Of a stretch of DNA of 64,000 nucleotides, positions 32,919-40,765 are shown one piece after another. This DNA comes from JAGIBJ01 sp032119795 (GTDB taxonomy: Bacteria > Actinomycetota > Thermoleophilia > Solirubrobacterales > Solirubrobacteraceae). The stretch is taken from the NCBI GenBank assembly GCA_032119795.1, contig JAUMFO010000040.1, forward strand, positions 1 through 64,000, written 5' to 3'. The notes beneath the pieces are model-generated. The model was not told where the DNA came from, made no database searches, and saw only the letters and a program-made list of their open reading frames with translations. The stretch's first letter is position 1. The number at the start of each line of letters is the position of its first letter. Position numbers and translations under genes: made by a program.

Positions 32919-34613
32919 GTGCATCGCCTGTCGCAGCTGCTCCTGCCGACCGAGCGGCAGCCCCCGGCCGATGCCGAGGCGCTGTCGCATCAGTTGATGG
33001 TCCGTGCTGGGCTGGTTCGCCAGCTCGGTTCCGGCCTCTGGTCGTGGATGCCAGCGGGTTGGCGGATCCACCAGAAGGTCGTCACGGTGATCCGGGAGGA
33101 GATGGACGCCGCGGGCGCCCAAGAGGTCTCGCTGCCGGTCCTGCAGCCTCGCGAGCTGTGGAAGAAGACGGGCCGAGACCAGATCCACGAACTCTTCACG
33201 CTTGAGGACCGTAAGGGCAGCGAGATGGTCCTGGCGATGACGCATGAGGAGGCGGTGACGACCCACGTCGCGCAGATCGTGAAGTCGTATCGCCAGTTGC
33301 CGTTCACGCTCTACCAGGTGCAGGTCAAGGAGCGCGACGAGCCGCGCCCTCGCGCCGGCGTGCTGCGGACCCGCGAGTTCGTGATGAAGGACGCGTATTC
33401 CTTTGACCGCGACGACGCTGGTCTGGACGCCAGTTACGAGGTGCAGACGGCGGCCTACGCCAAGATCTATGACCGCTGCGGGCTGCAGTGGTACCGCGTC
33501 GAGTCCGACGTCGGGATGATGGGCGGCGCTGGCGCCCACGAGTACATGGCTCCCTGCGCAGCTGGTGAGGACGACATCGTGCTCGGCGAGGGCTACGCCG
33601 CCAACGTCGAGGTGGCGGCGACCACGCCGTCGCCGGCGCTGCTGGCGGAGCCGATCGGTGCTCCCGAACTCGTCTCGACGCCTGGCGCCAAGACGATCAA
33701 GAAGGTCGCCGAGCAGCTCGACCTCGACGCGTCGGCGACGCTGAAGGCGATCGTGGTGGTCGGTCCGGGAGATCAGCTGATCCTGGTGCTTGTCCGCGGC
33801 GACGACACCGTGCAGGACACGAAACTCTCGAAGGTGCTCGGCGGCGCGCACCGTCCGGCCAACGTGGAGGAGATCGCTGCGGCGATCGGCCCCGTCGGCT
33901 ACCTCGGGCCGATCGGCATGGTGGATCCGTCGACGCGGGTGATCGTCGACGCGGCGATCGGCGAGGTGGAGCATGTCGTCGGCGCCAACCAGGTCGACGC
34001 GCACCTGCGCGGCGTGCAGGTGGGGCGTGATTTCGAGGCGGAGCGCGCCGACGTGCGCGCCGCCAAGGACGGCGACACGTTCGAGGGCAAGCCCGTCGAG
34101 ATCGTCCCGGCGATCGAGATCGGCAACATTTTCAAGCTCGGGACGAAGTACACCGAGGCGCTCGGGGCGACGTTCCTCGACGAGGACGGCACGCGCCGCC
34201 CGATCATCATGGGGTGTTACGGGATCGGCCCGGCACGCATCGTCGCGTCGACCGCTGAGCAGTTCGGCGACGAGCGCGGCATCGCGTGGCCGAAGGCGAT
34301 CGCGCCGTGGCAGGTCCACGTCGCCGGGCTGGGCAAGCCGGGCACGCCGGAGGCTGAGGCCGCCGAGAAGCTGGCGCTCGAGCTGACGGAGGCTGGTTTT
34401 GAGGTGTTGCTCGACGACCGCCCGGGCGGCGCAGGAGAGAAACTGACCGACGCCGAGCTGCTCGGCTGCCCGCTGCGGCTCGTGGTGGGCCGGCGCACGC
34501 TGGAGCGTGGCGAAGCCGAGGCGCAGCTGCGCCGTGGCAGCGTCGAGCTGCCTGCGCTGTCGCTGGCCGATCCCGTGCCCGCCGTGCGCGCCCATCTCGC
34601 CGAGGCGCCGTGA
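32919..34613 (+). CDS. proS: Prolyl-tRNA synthetase
   Basis: Class II aminoacyl-tRNA synthetase, bacterial type with an editing insertion. 564 aa from GTG 32919, which gives the family N terminus VHRLSQLLLPT; ATG 32901 would add six residues. Motif 2 region: VLRTREFVMKDAYSFD. The INS editing domain lies about residues 230-390. Motif 3: MGCYGIGPARIVAS. A C-terminal anticodon-binding domain follows (VHVAGLGKPGTPEAEAAEKL). Its stop overlaps the next gene by 4 nt. Confidence 0.95.
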   Translation: MHRLSQLLLPTERQPPADAEALSHQLMVRAGLVRQLGSGLWSWMPAGWRIHQKVVTVIREEMDAAGAQEVSLPVLQPRELWKKTGRDQIHELFTLEDRKGSEMVLAMTHEEAVTTHVAQIVKSYRQLPFTLYQVQVKERDEPRPRAGVLRTREFVMKDAYSFDRDDAGLDASYEVQTAAYAKIYDRCGLQWYRVESDVGMMGGAGAHEYMAPCAAGEDDIVLGEGYAANVEVAATTPSPALLAEPIGAPELVSTPGAKTIKKVAEQLDLDASATLKAIVVVGPGDQLILVLVRGDDTVQDTKLSKVLGGAHRPANVEEIAAAIGPVGYLGPIGMVDPSTRVIVDAAIGEVEHVVGANQVDAHLRGVQVGRDFEAERADVRAAKDGDTFEGKPVEIVPAIEIGNIFKLGTKYTEALGATFLDEDGTRRPIIMGCYGIGPARIVASTAEQFGDERGIAWPKAIAPWQVHVAGLGKPGTPEAEAAEKLALELTEAGFEVLLDDRPGGAGEKLTDAELLGCPLRLVVGRRTLERGEAEAQLRRGSVELPALSLADPVPAVRAHLAEAP

Positions 34614-35242
34614 CCGAAGGCCCCCAGGGGCAAGGAGGCGGAGGCCTCCGGCGCCTGTTTGGCCTCGACCGGTCGGCTCCGCCGCCGCCGTCGACGCTGC
34701 CTGGGAGCCCGCTGCGCCCGTGGACGCTCCCGAACTTCGTGGGCTACCTGCGGATCGTCGGGCTGGTGCTCTTTCTCGTCTTTGCGCTGAGTAGCGGCGA
34801 CGGCCACTCGCCGGCCGCTGCGGTCCTCTACGGCCTCGTGGCGTGGGGCGACTACGTCGACGGGATCGTCGCTCGCCTGACGGGCCAGTACAGCCGTCTG
34901 GGGGCGCTGCTGGATCCGGTCATCGACCGCGTGATGATCCTGGCTGGTGCCGGCGTGGCCTGGCACTTCGATCTGCTGAGCCACTGGCTGCTTGGGCTGC
35001 TTGTGATCCGCGAGGTCCTGATGCTCGCGCTGGGCCGTGTCGCGCTCAAACGCCGCGGCGCGCTCACGATCAACTGGTTCGGACGCCTCGGCGTCTGGCC
35101 GATCATGTCGTCGCTCTTCTTTGCCGTCGCCGGCCTGGAGGAACTCGCCGAGATCCTGCTCTTCATCGGCGTCGTGATGGCCTACATCGCGAGCGCGCTC
35201 TATGCCCGAGCGACGTTCGTACGGCCACCAATCGCTCGCTAG
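34610..35242 (+). CDS. CDP-alcohol phosphatidyltransferase (PgsA-like)
   Basis: Membrane enzyme of phospholipid head-group transfer. The eight-residue metal motif of the family is complete: GDYVDGIVARLTGQYSRLGA followed by LLDPVIDRV, near residues 80-110. About five hydrophobic helices follow a Gly/Pro-rich N-terminal tail of 40 residues. 210 aa. Mycobacteria have a pgsA gene near garA and ftsR, as here. Phosphatidylglycerophosphate synthase is likely; cardiolipin or inositol specificity cannot be excluded. The GTG start overlaps the proS stop. Confidence 0.88.
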   Translation: MTEGPQGQGGGGLRRLFGLDRSAPPPPSTLPGSPLRPWTLPNFVGYLRIVGLVLFLVFALSSGDGHSPAAAVLYGLVAWGDYVDGIVARLTGQYSRLGALLDPVIDRVMILAGAGVAWHFDLLSHWLLGLLVIREVLMLALGRVALKRRGALTINWFGRLGVWPIMSSLFFAVAGLEELAEILLFIGVVMAYIASALYARATFVRPPIAR

Positions 35243-35306
35243 AGGCACTCAGGCGGATCCGGTTCGGGCGTGCGGAGCGTTCGCACGACCCGCCGTGGAC
35301 ACCCAT

Positions 35307-35321
35307 TTGACGTCTCGTCAA
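35307..35321. promoter_or_regulatory. Perfect dyad TTGACG-TCT-CGTCAA, possible operator
   Basis: A 6-bp perfect inverted repeat with a 3-nt spacer, in an AT-richer patch (CAACAATTTGGCGAAACG follows) upstream of the RsiG-like gene. It could bind a dimeric regulator; TTGACG also resembles a -35 element. Confidence 0.3.
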
Positions 35322-35453
35322 CAATTTGGCGAAACGCGTCAGGGAGCCGAAAACGCCCGCCCACCGGGGCTGAAGCTGAGGTTGAGGCCGAGTCCTGAGG
35401 ACGGTCTGCCCGGATGATGCCTTGCGTGGCCACGGTCACGCCGAGGATGTGTC

Positions 35454-35459
35454 TATGAT
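35454..35459 (+). promoter_or_regulatory. Candidate -10 element upstream of the RsiG-like gene
   Basis: TATGAT, about 33 nt before ATG 35493, is the best -10 match in the 250-nt gap after the phosphatidyltransferase gene. No clear -35 partner at 17 nt. Confidence 0.4.
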
Positions 35460-35492
35460 CGGCCCTTCCCGACCGGAGCCTGCCGTACCCAA

Positions 35493-35765
35493 ATGGACAC
35501 GTTCCCCGATCTCGGTTCTCTCTCCGATCAGGAGCTGAAGGACCTCATCCACCAGCTGACCGACGAAGAAGTCGAGATCTCATACCGCCGTCGCATTCTG
35601 CACGGCAAGATCGACATTCTTCGCGCTGAGCTTGTCAACCGCCTGCGCAAGAAGCATGAGCGCGGCGACGACATCCTCACCGGCGACGACGTCGCTCGCC
35701 TGACCGACATCCTGGCTGGTCGCGTCGACCTCCCGGACGACGGCGACACGGCACCAACGGCCTGA
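35493..35765 (+). CDS. RsiG-like coiled-coil protein (putative c-di-GMP-responsive anti-sigma factor)
   Basis: Small helical protein of 90 aa. RsiG of Streptomyces holds the sigma factor WhiG inactive when bound to c-di-GMP, through E(X)3S(X)2R(X)3Q(X)3D motifs. Residues about 26-41 here read E-VEI-S-YR-R-ILH-style, giving E(X)3S(X)2R(X)3H(X)3D: every position matches except Gln to His. One motif per chain fits the short homodimeric form described from Rubrobacter. The two predicted helices and the position before the GarA/FtsR-like genes support a regulator. No WhiG-type sigma gene is in the window. The assignment is inference from the motif and length. Confidence 0.6.
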   Translation: MDTFPDLGSLSDQELKDLIHQLTDEEVEISYRRRILHGKIDILRAELVNRLRKKHERGDDILTGDDVARLTDILAGRVDLPDDGDTAPTA

Positions 35766-35778
35766 GCGGAGCTCTGCG

Positions 35779-36243
35779 GTGGCGCGCCACTGCCCGGACT
35801 GCGGGTTCGTTAACGCAGAGGGCGCCAACTACTGCCAGAAGTGCGGTGCGTTTGTCGGCGACCCCGACCACCACCGCGATCCGGCGTACCGAGTCGATGA
35901 TGAGACCGGCGAATTTGTGCCGGTCGATCTCGACGCGGTCGTTGCGTCGACCGGTGCCGCGATCGTCATCCGCTCTGGCGGCGGACGCGTGGGGGAGAGC
36001 GTCGCGATCAGCGACGAGCGGCTGACGATCGGCCGCCGCCCCGACGCCGGCCTCTTCCTCGACGACGTCACGGTCTCGCGTGACCACGCTCGCGTGCTGC
36101 AGCGCAGTGGCGTGTACTGGCTCGAGGACCTCGGCTCGCTCAACGGCACCTACGTCAACCGCCGCCGAATCGACTCGCACCGTCTCGACGACGGCGATGA
36201 GCTGCAGATCGGCAAGTACAAACTCACGTTCCTGAGCGGCTGA
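35779..36243 (+). CDS. Zinc-ribbon plus FHA domain protein (GarA/OdhI-like)
   Basis: 154 aa. Residues 5-23 carry a zinc ribbon, CPDC and CQKC. The C-terminal FHA domain is very close to mycobacterial GarA: TIGRRPDAGLFLDDVTVSRDHARV, then LEDLGSLNGTYVNRRRID and DGDELQIGKYKLTFLSG, with the phosphothreonine-binding Arg, Ser and Asn residues. GarA binds and inhibits 2-oxoglutarate-metabolising enzymes when unphosphorylated, and is switched by phosphorylation of an N-terminal TTSV-type motif. I do not see that motif here; the zinc ribbon takes its place. Start GTG 35779. The stop shares a base with the next gene. Confidence 0.85.
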   Translation: MARHCPDCGFVNAEGANYCQKCGAFVGDPDHHRDPAYRVDDETGEFVPVDLDAVVASTGAAIVIRSGGGRVGESVAISDERLTIGRRPDAGLFLDDVTVSRDHARVLQRSGVYWLEDLGSLNGTYVNRRRIDSHRLDDGDELQIGKYKLTFLSG

Positions 36244-37034
36244 TGACGCGTCCCTCTTCGGACGCCGGCGACCAAACCGGCCAGCGCTCATCCAGCACCG
36301 ATGGTGCCCGCAGCCGCGGGGCCACGATCGGTGCCGTCTGCCAGCAGCTGCGCCAAGAGTTCCCTGATATCTCGATCTCCAAGATCCGGTACCTGGAAGA
36401 CCAGCGGCTGATCACGCCCCAGCGCACCTCCGGTGGCTACCGGCTCTACTCCCAGGCAGATATCGACCGTCTGCGCGCGATCCTGCGGATGCAGCGCGAC
36501 GAGTTCCTGCCGCTCCGGGTGATCCGGCAAGAGCTTGCGGCCGGTCGAGGCTCGACCGACGCCGCTGGTGTCGGCGGCGAGGGCGGTGCGAGTGCTCGCG
36601 CAGCTCGCCCTGAAACCGGCGCGCGCACGACGACGAACGTGTCGGTGCTGTCCAAAGGGACGCTCCACCGCCAGGACGACGTGATCGCCGAGGCTCGAGC
36701 CGACGAGCGCCTCCTGCGCGACCTGGCCGAGTACGGACTGATCGCCGGGAAGCCGTCGAAGGACGGCACCGTCTACGACGACGCCGAGCGCGAGATCGTG
36801 ATGGCCGCCGCCGCGCTCGCCCAGTACGGGATCGGCGCCCGCCACCTGCGGACGTTCCGCTCCTCCGCCGACCGGGAGGCAGGCCTGCTTCAGCAGCTCC
36901 TGGGGCCCTCGCTGCAGTCGCGCAATCCCGAGCGCCGCAAGGAGGCCGTCGACGTGCTCGACGACCTCGCCGTGACGGTCTCAAGGCTCTCGCACCTGTT
37001 GCTCGTGCGCGACCTGCGCCGCTTCACCGAGTAG
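36243..37034 (+). CDS. MerR-family regulator, FtsR/Rv1828 type
   Basis: DNA-binding regulator of 263 aa. The MerR winged helix is at about 27-95: TIGAVCQQLRQEFPDISISKIRYLEDQRLI, TSGGYRLYS, RMQRDEFLPLRVIRQEL. A disordered linker leads to a second conserved domain, AEYGLIAGKPSKDGTVYDDAE then LAQYGIGARHLRTFRSSADREAGLLQQ. The whole layout matches Rv1828/FtsR, which in corynebacteria activates ftsZ. Adjacent GarA-like and pgsA-like genes repeat the mycobacterial order. The ATG overlaps the FHA stop (TGATG). Confidence 0.88.
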   Translation: MTRPSSDAGDQTGQRSSSTDGARSRGATIGAVCQQLRQEFPDISISKIRYLEDQRLITPQRTSGGYRLYSQADIDRLRAILRMQRDEFLPLRVIRQELAAGRGSTDAAGVGGEGGASARAARPETGARTTTNVSVLSKGTLHRQDDVIAEARADERLLRDLAEYGLIAGKPSKDGTVYDDAEREIVMAAAALAQYGIGARHLRTFRSSADREAGLLQQLLGPSLQSRNPERRKEAVDVLDDLAVTVSRLSHLLLVRDLRRFTE

Positions 37035-37135
37035 CCGCCGCTTGCTCGCATGCCGGGTGCCCAGATCGGCGCCCGGTTGAGCGAGCCGTCGCCAGATTTA
37101 ACCTCTTGGCCGGTCGAGCGCCGTAGACCTGTGTC

Positions 37136-38023
37136 GTGGCACCTGCTCAATCTGCCCCTGACACCGCCGATCGCAGCCTCGCGCACTGGAGCGAGGCGGG
37201 CCGACGGGAGATGGAGGCCTTCTACGCCCTGGCCAGGCTCGACTACCGGCTGCTCGCGGAGGCGCTCGACTGGCCCGCGCTACTGGCGCAGCTCCGAGCA
37301 GAGGCTGCCGGTGATCTGACCCTGCTCGACGTGGCCTGCGGCTCCGGCAAATTCCCAGAGGCGCTGCTGGAGCAGGGGAGGCTCGACACGGGCGCGGCGA
37401 TCGACTACGACCTGCTTGACCCGAGCGCCTTCTCGTTGCGCGAGGCCGCCTCGGTACTCGCCGCGCCGTTCCGAGAGCGCGCCAGCTTCGAGACGACGCT
37501 GGAGGCGCTCGACCCGCAGGCCGGCCCGTGGCACGTGGTGTGGGCGACCCACGCGCTCTACGCGCTGGAGCCCGCCCACCTTGCCGCTGCCGTCCAGCGA
37601 TACCGCGGCGCGCTGGCGCCCGGCGGCGTGGCGTTCCTGGCGCAAGGCGCTACCGGCGGCCACTATTTGCGCGTCTATGCCGCGTTCCTTGAGGGCGTGC
37701 GGGGCGGCGAGGGCACGCCCTACGTGGCCTCAGACGATCTGGTGGCCGAGCTGCGGGCCCAAGGCGAGGTCCCGCTCGTCCACCGCCTGGCGTACGACCA
37801 CGTCATCGCGGTCGACGACACCGCCGTGCTTGAGGGCTACCTGCAGCGGTGCCTCTTCGACGACACCATCTCGCTGGCCGAGATGCTCGCCGCGCCCGTC
37901 CTCGGCGACTACCTCGCGTCGCAGCTCGACGAGGCGGCCGGCGTCTACCGCTTTCACCACGAGGTCGACTGCGTCGTCCTCACGAACAACCCCGGAGCCA
38001 TCTCATGGACAGCCGCATCCTGA
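37136..38023 (+). CDS. Class I SAM-dependent methyltransferase
   Basis: 295 aa with the SAM-binding motif I LLDVACGSGKFPEALL near residue 65, an acidic residue after the next strand (AIDYDLLDPSAF), and the post-motif GALAPGGVAFLAQG. Upstream of the SAM site is a 60-residue helical cap (HWSEAGRREMEAFYALARLD). The substrate is unknown. The GTG at 37136 follows a TAGACCT box closely. Its last 19 nt overlap the dioxygenase gene, so the two are translated together. First gene of a three-gene cluster (37136-39626). Confidence 0.8.
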   Translation: MAPAQSAPDTADRSLAHWSEAGRREMEAFYALARLDYRLLAEALDWPALLAQLRAEAAGDLTLLDVACGSGKFPEALLEQGRLDTGAAIDYDLLDPSAFSLREAASVLAAPFRERASFETTLEALDPQAGPWHVVWATHALYALEPAHLAAAVQRYRGALAPGGVAFLAQGATGGHYLRVYAAFLEGVRGGEGTPYVASDDLVAELRAQGEVPLVHRLAYDHVIAVDDTAVLEGYLQRCLFDDTISLAEMLAAPVLGDYLASQLDEAAGVYRFHHEVDCVVLTNNPGAISWTAAS

Positions 38024-38970
38024 GCACCGAGCATGCCGAGGCCTCGGGTGTTGCCGAGCGGTGGGACGAGAGCAACGAGGCGTGGTGGGACTGGTACCTG
38101 TCGCTCGCCGACGACGACGGTGCGTCGGCCGAGCTCGTAGAGCTCGCCGCGCCTGAGCCGGTCGACCTCCCGTCGCTCGGTGAACTCCGCGACGAGCTCG
38201 CCGAGCCGTACGCGCTGAGTCCCGAGCAAGCCGAGCGCTTCCGCGCCGACGGCTACCTCAAGATCCGCGAGGTCTTGACGCCCGGCGCCCTCGCGATGGC
38301 ACGCGGCGAGGTCGAGCGCCTGGCGGCAGCTGGCGACGGCCCCGGCCGCTCGGGCTTCCTGAGCCTCGACATGATGTGGCTGGGCGATTCCGAGGTCCTG
38401 CGCCTCTTTGCGCTCTCGCCGCGGCTCGGCCGGCTCGCGGCCGACCTGCTCGGGGTCGCGGACGCGCGGATCTACCACGACAACGTCCTCTCGAAGACGC
38501 CCGGCTGCGGGCGTACGCCGTGGCACTTCGACGCGCACCACTTCCCGATCGCCTCGCGAGACATCGTGACGAGCTGGATCCCGCTGCAGGCCATCCCGCT
38601 GGCGATGGGCCCGCTGGCCTTTGCGCCCGGCATCGACACCTGGAAGTTGGCTGAGGACGTCGACTTCAACAAGGCAGATGCGTCGTACGACCGCGGCGTG
38701 TCGGAGGCGTTCCGCGAGGCAGGCGTTGCGGTCGATGACAGCCCCTTCGAGCTTGGCGAGATGAGCTTCCATCATGCGTGGTGCTTCCACTACGCCCGCG
38801 GCAACGCCACGACGCAGCCGCGGCAAGTGATGGCTACGACCTACTTCGCTGACGGCGCGCCGCTCGTCGACCAGCCGACGATGGTCTCAGGCGACTTCGA
38901 GAAGTTCCTCCCCGGCGCGCGCCCCGGCGAGGTCATCGATACTCCGCTCAACCCGATCGTGTCACGCTGA
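38005..38970 (+). CDS. Phytanoyl-CoA dioxygenase (PhyH) family oxygenase
   Basis: Fe(II)/2-oxoglutarate-dependent oxygenase of 321 aa. The iron ligands of the jelly-roll fold are the His and Asp of TPWHFDAHHF near residue 173, and a distal His, most likely that of CFHYARGNATTQPR near 270, which also supplies the 2-oxoglutarate-binding Arg. FRADGYLKIREVLTPGALAMA is the typical N-terminal PhyH segment. About 75 extra residues precede it. PhyH enzymes hydroxylate small lipids, amino acids or natural products; the substrate here is unknown. ATG 38005 lies inside the previous gene. Confidence 0.85.
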   Translation: MDSRILSTEHAEASGVAERWDESNEAWWDWYLSLADDDGASAELVELAAPEPVDLPSLGELRDELAEPYALSPEQAERFRADGYLKIREVLTPGALAMARGEVERLAAAGDGPGRSGFLSLDMMWLGDSEVLRLFALSPRLGRLAADLLGVADARIYHDNVLSKTPGCGRTPWHFDAHHFPIASRDIVTSWIPLQAIPLAMGPLAFAPGIDTWKLAEDVDFNKADASYDRGVSEAFREAGVAVDDSPFELGEMSFHHAWCFHYARGNATTQPRQVMATTYFADGAPLVDQPTMVSGDFEKFLPGARPGEVIDTPLNPIVSR

Positions 38971-39626
38971 TGGTGCCTGGGGTTCGCTCCGCTGATGCAG
39001 CGGAGGCGTCGGGCGTCGCCTACTGGCAGGCTCGTGCGCGCACGCTCGGCTCGCGGGCGGTGATCTCGACCGACCACGACACGGCCGTCGAGAGCGTGAC
39101 CGCCCACCACCGGGAGGTACTGCTGCCTGAGTTCACGGCCCTGCTCGGTTCAGCGCCGGGCGAGCGCGCGCAAACGGTGCTCGATCTTGGTTGCGGCACC
39201 GGCCGGCTCACGCCTGATCTCGCCCGTCTTGCCGGCCGCGCGATCGGGGTGGAGCCCGTTGCCGAGCTGCTCGCGCTGGCCGAGCCCGCGACGGGGGTCG
39301 AGTACCGACTCCTCCAAGACGCCGCCGGTCCGCTGCCGGTTGCCGGCAGCGAGGTCGACGCGGTGTTCACCTGCCTCGTGCTCGGCGGGGTGCAAAGCCG
39401 AGAGGCGCTCGCGGCCGTCGGCAGTGAGCTACTTCGGGTGCTGCGACCCGGCGGGCTCGTGTTCCTCGCCGAGTCGGTGTCGGCGCAGCCGGCGATCGCG
39501 CACTGGACGTTCCGCTCGGTCGCCGACTATGCGGCCGCGATGCCGTGGGCTGGGCTCCAGGAGATCGCCCGATTCGACGACGCGGGCGACGCCGTCAGCG
39601 TTTTGGCCGGTCGCAAACCGCAGTAA
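38970..39626 (+). CDS. Class I SAM-dependent methyltransferase
   Basis: 218 aa with motif I TVLDLGCGTGRLTPDLARL near residue 70, acidic motif II in IGVEPVAELL, AVFTCLVLGGVQ, and post-motif LRVLRPGGLVFLAES. It differs clearly from the first methyltransferase of the cluster. The ATG shares one base with the dioxygenase stop. An N-terminal SGVAYWQARART segment resembles the SGVAERWDES start of the dioxygenase, which may reflect a shared docking feature or chance. Substrate unknown. Confidence 0.82.
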   Translation: MVPGVRSADAAEASGVAYWQARARTLGSRAVISTDHDTAVESVTAHHREVLLPEFTALLGSAPGERAQTVLDLGCGTGRLTPDLARLAGRAIGVEPVAELLALAEPATGVEYRLLQDAAGPLPVAGSEVDAVFTCLVLGGVQSREALAAVGSELLRVLRPGGLVFLAESVSAQPAIAHWTFRSVADYAAAMPWAGLQEIARFDDAGDAVSVLAGRKPQ

Positions 39627-39664
39627 CGGCGAGCAGAACCGAGGTTCCGCGATCGCACGCGGCG

Positions 39665-40663
39665 TCAGCTGGTCGCGACGCCGATCTCGCCGGTCAAGAT
39701 GACCGGGCCAGGCGTCTCGGGCCGGTCGTTGGCGGACTCGAGCGTCTCGCGGGTGATGAAGAGCTTGTCGTACTTCTCAAGGTCGGCGGCGTCGACGGCC
39801 GGCGTCGAGGAGCCGGTGAGCGGGACCGCAAGATCGAGCGTGCCGTCGGCGGCCGACACGGTCGTGTCGTCGGCGGGGGCAAAGAAGCCCAGGCGTAGCG
39901 GGTCGACATTCGGGCCGTCGAGCCAGAACGCGTAGGCGGTGAAGCGGCCACCGTCGAGCTGTTTGGTCGGCGTGAGGTTCTTGGCCTGCATCGCGAGGTT
40001 CATCGCGCCGGTCGGGCTCTCGCGCATCACGGCCTGCCCAGTGGCGGAGCCACCGGATGGCGACGTCATGTCGACGACGTAGGTCGGCTTCGTCGAGGTC
40101 GCCGGGGTGGACTCGGAGGTGTCGGTGCCACGGTTCGTCGTCGTGTCGTCGCGGTCGTCACCGGCGACGAACGAGAGGATCACCACGACCGCGATCACGG
40201 CGAGCGCGATGCCGCCGATCAGGAGCCAGGCGCCCTTGCGGGACGACGTTTCAAGCTCGGTCTTGCGCTCTCGGCGGGCGTCGAGGGCGTCGAGCGCCTC
40301 CACGACCTCCTCATCCTCGGGCGGGAGCTCTGGCAGCTGGGCACCTTCGATGCTGGCGAGGCGACCGGCGGCGCTGCGCGCGAAGCGGCGCGCCGCGGGA
40401 TCGCTGGCGAGCACGTCGCGCGCCTCAGCTCGGCGGCTGGCGGGGAGCTCGCCGACGAGGTAGTCGCACAGCAGGGCACGGCGAGCGTCGGGGAGGCCAG
40501 CGCCACCACCGGCCAGCGTCGTGATCGCGTCGTGGGCACGGCGCCGCACCACGATCTCGGGAAGGTTCAGCAGCTCCGCGATCTGGTCGTAGCCGCGGCC
40601 GCGGGCAACGAGCAGCTGCAGAACGGCGCGGCGGTCGGGCTGGAGATCGGCGAGGGCGGCCAT
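39665..40663 (-). CDS. Sigma-4-like HTH / anti-sigma domain / membrane anchor / RskA-like hybrid
   Basis: 332 aa with an unusual layout. Residues 1-50 look like a sigma-70 region 4 helix-turn-helix (LQPDRRAVLQLLVARG..YDQIAELLNLPEIVVRRRA). Residues 60-100 resemble the anti-sigma domain of RskA (LCDYLVGELPASRRAEARDVLASDPAARR). A membrane helix lies at about 145-168. A Ser/Thr-rich linker and an outer domain follow, like the RskA C terminus (TAYAFWLDG, LFITRETLES, PGPVILTGEI). It may sense the envelope and control transcription, perhaps through cleavage by RseP. TAGCCT lies 10 nt upstream of the ATG. No sigma gene is directly adjacent. Confidence 0.65.
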   Translation of the reverse strand: MAALADLQPDRRAVLQLLVARGRGYDQIAELLNLPEIVVRRRAHDAITTLAGGGAGLPDARRALLCDYLVGELPASRRAEARDVLASDPAARRFARSAAGRLASIEGAQLPELPPEDEEVVEALDALDARRERKTELETSSRKGAWLLIGGIALAVIAVVVILSFVAGDDRDDTTTNRGTDTSESTPATSTKPTYVVDMTSPSGGSATGQAVMRESPTGAMNLAMQAKNLTPTKQLDGGRFTAYAFWLDGPNVDPLRLGFFAPADDTTVSAADGTLDLAVPLTGSSTPAVDAADLEKYDKLFITRETLESANDRPETPGPVILTGEIGVATS

Positions 40664-40752
40664 CGGCCCGCACAGGCTAGCGATGCGTGGCCGCGCGCGT
40701 TGCAGGCCCCCGCCCCGACGCACCGGGACTGAGTTGGGCACGCGCGTCCGGC

Positions 40753-40758
40753 TAGCCT
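40753..40758 (+). promoter_or_regulatory. -10 box of a leaderless promoter for the thioesterase gene
   Basis: TAGCCT ends 7 nt before ATG 40766. Confidence 0.5.
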
Positions 40759-40765
40759 CACGGGC

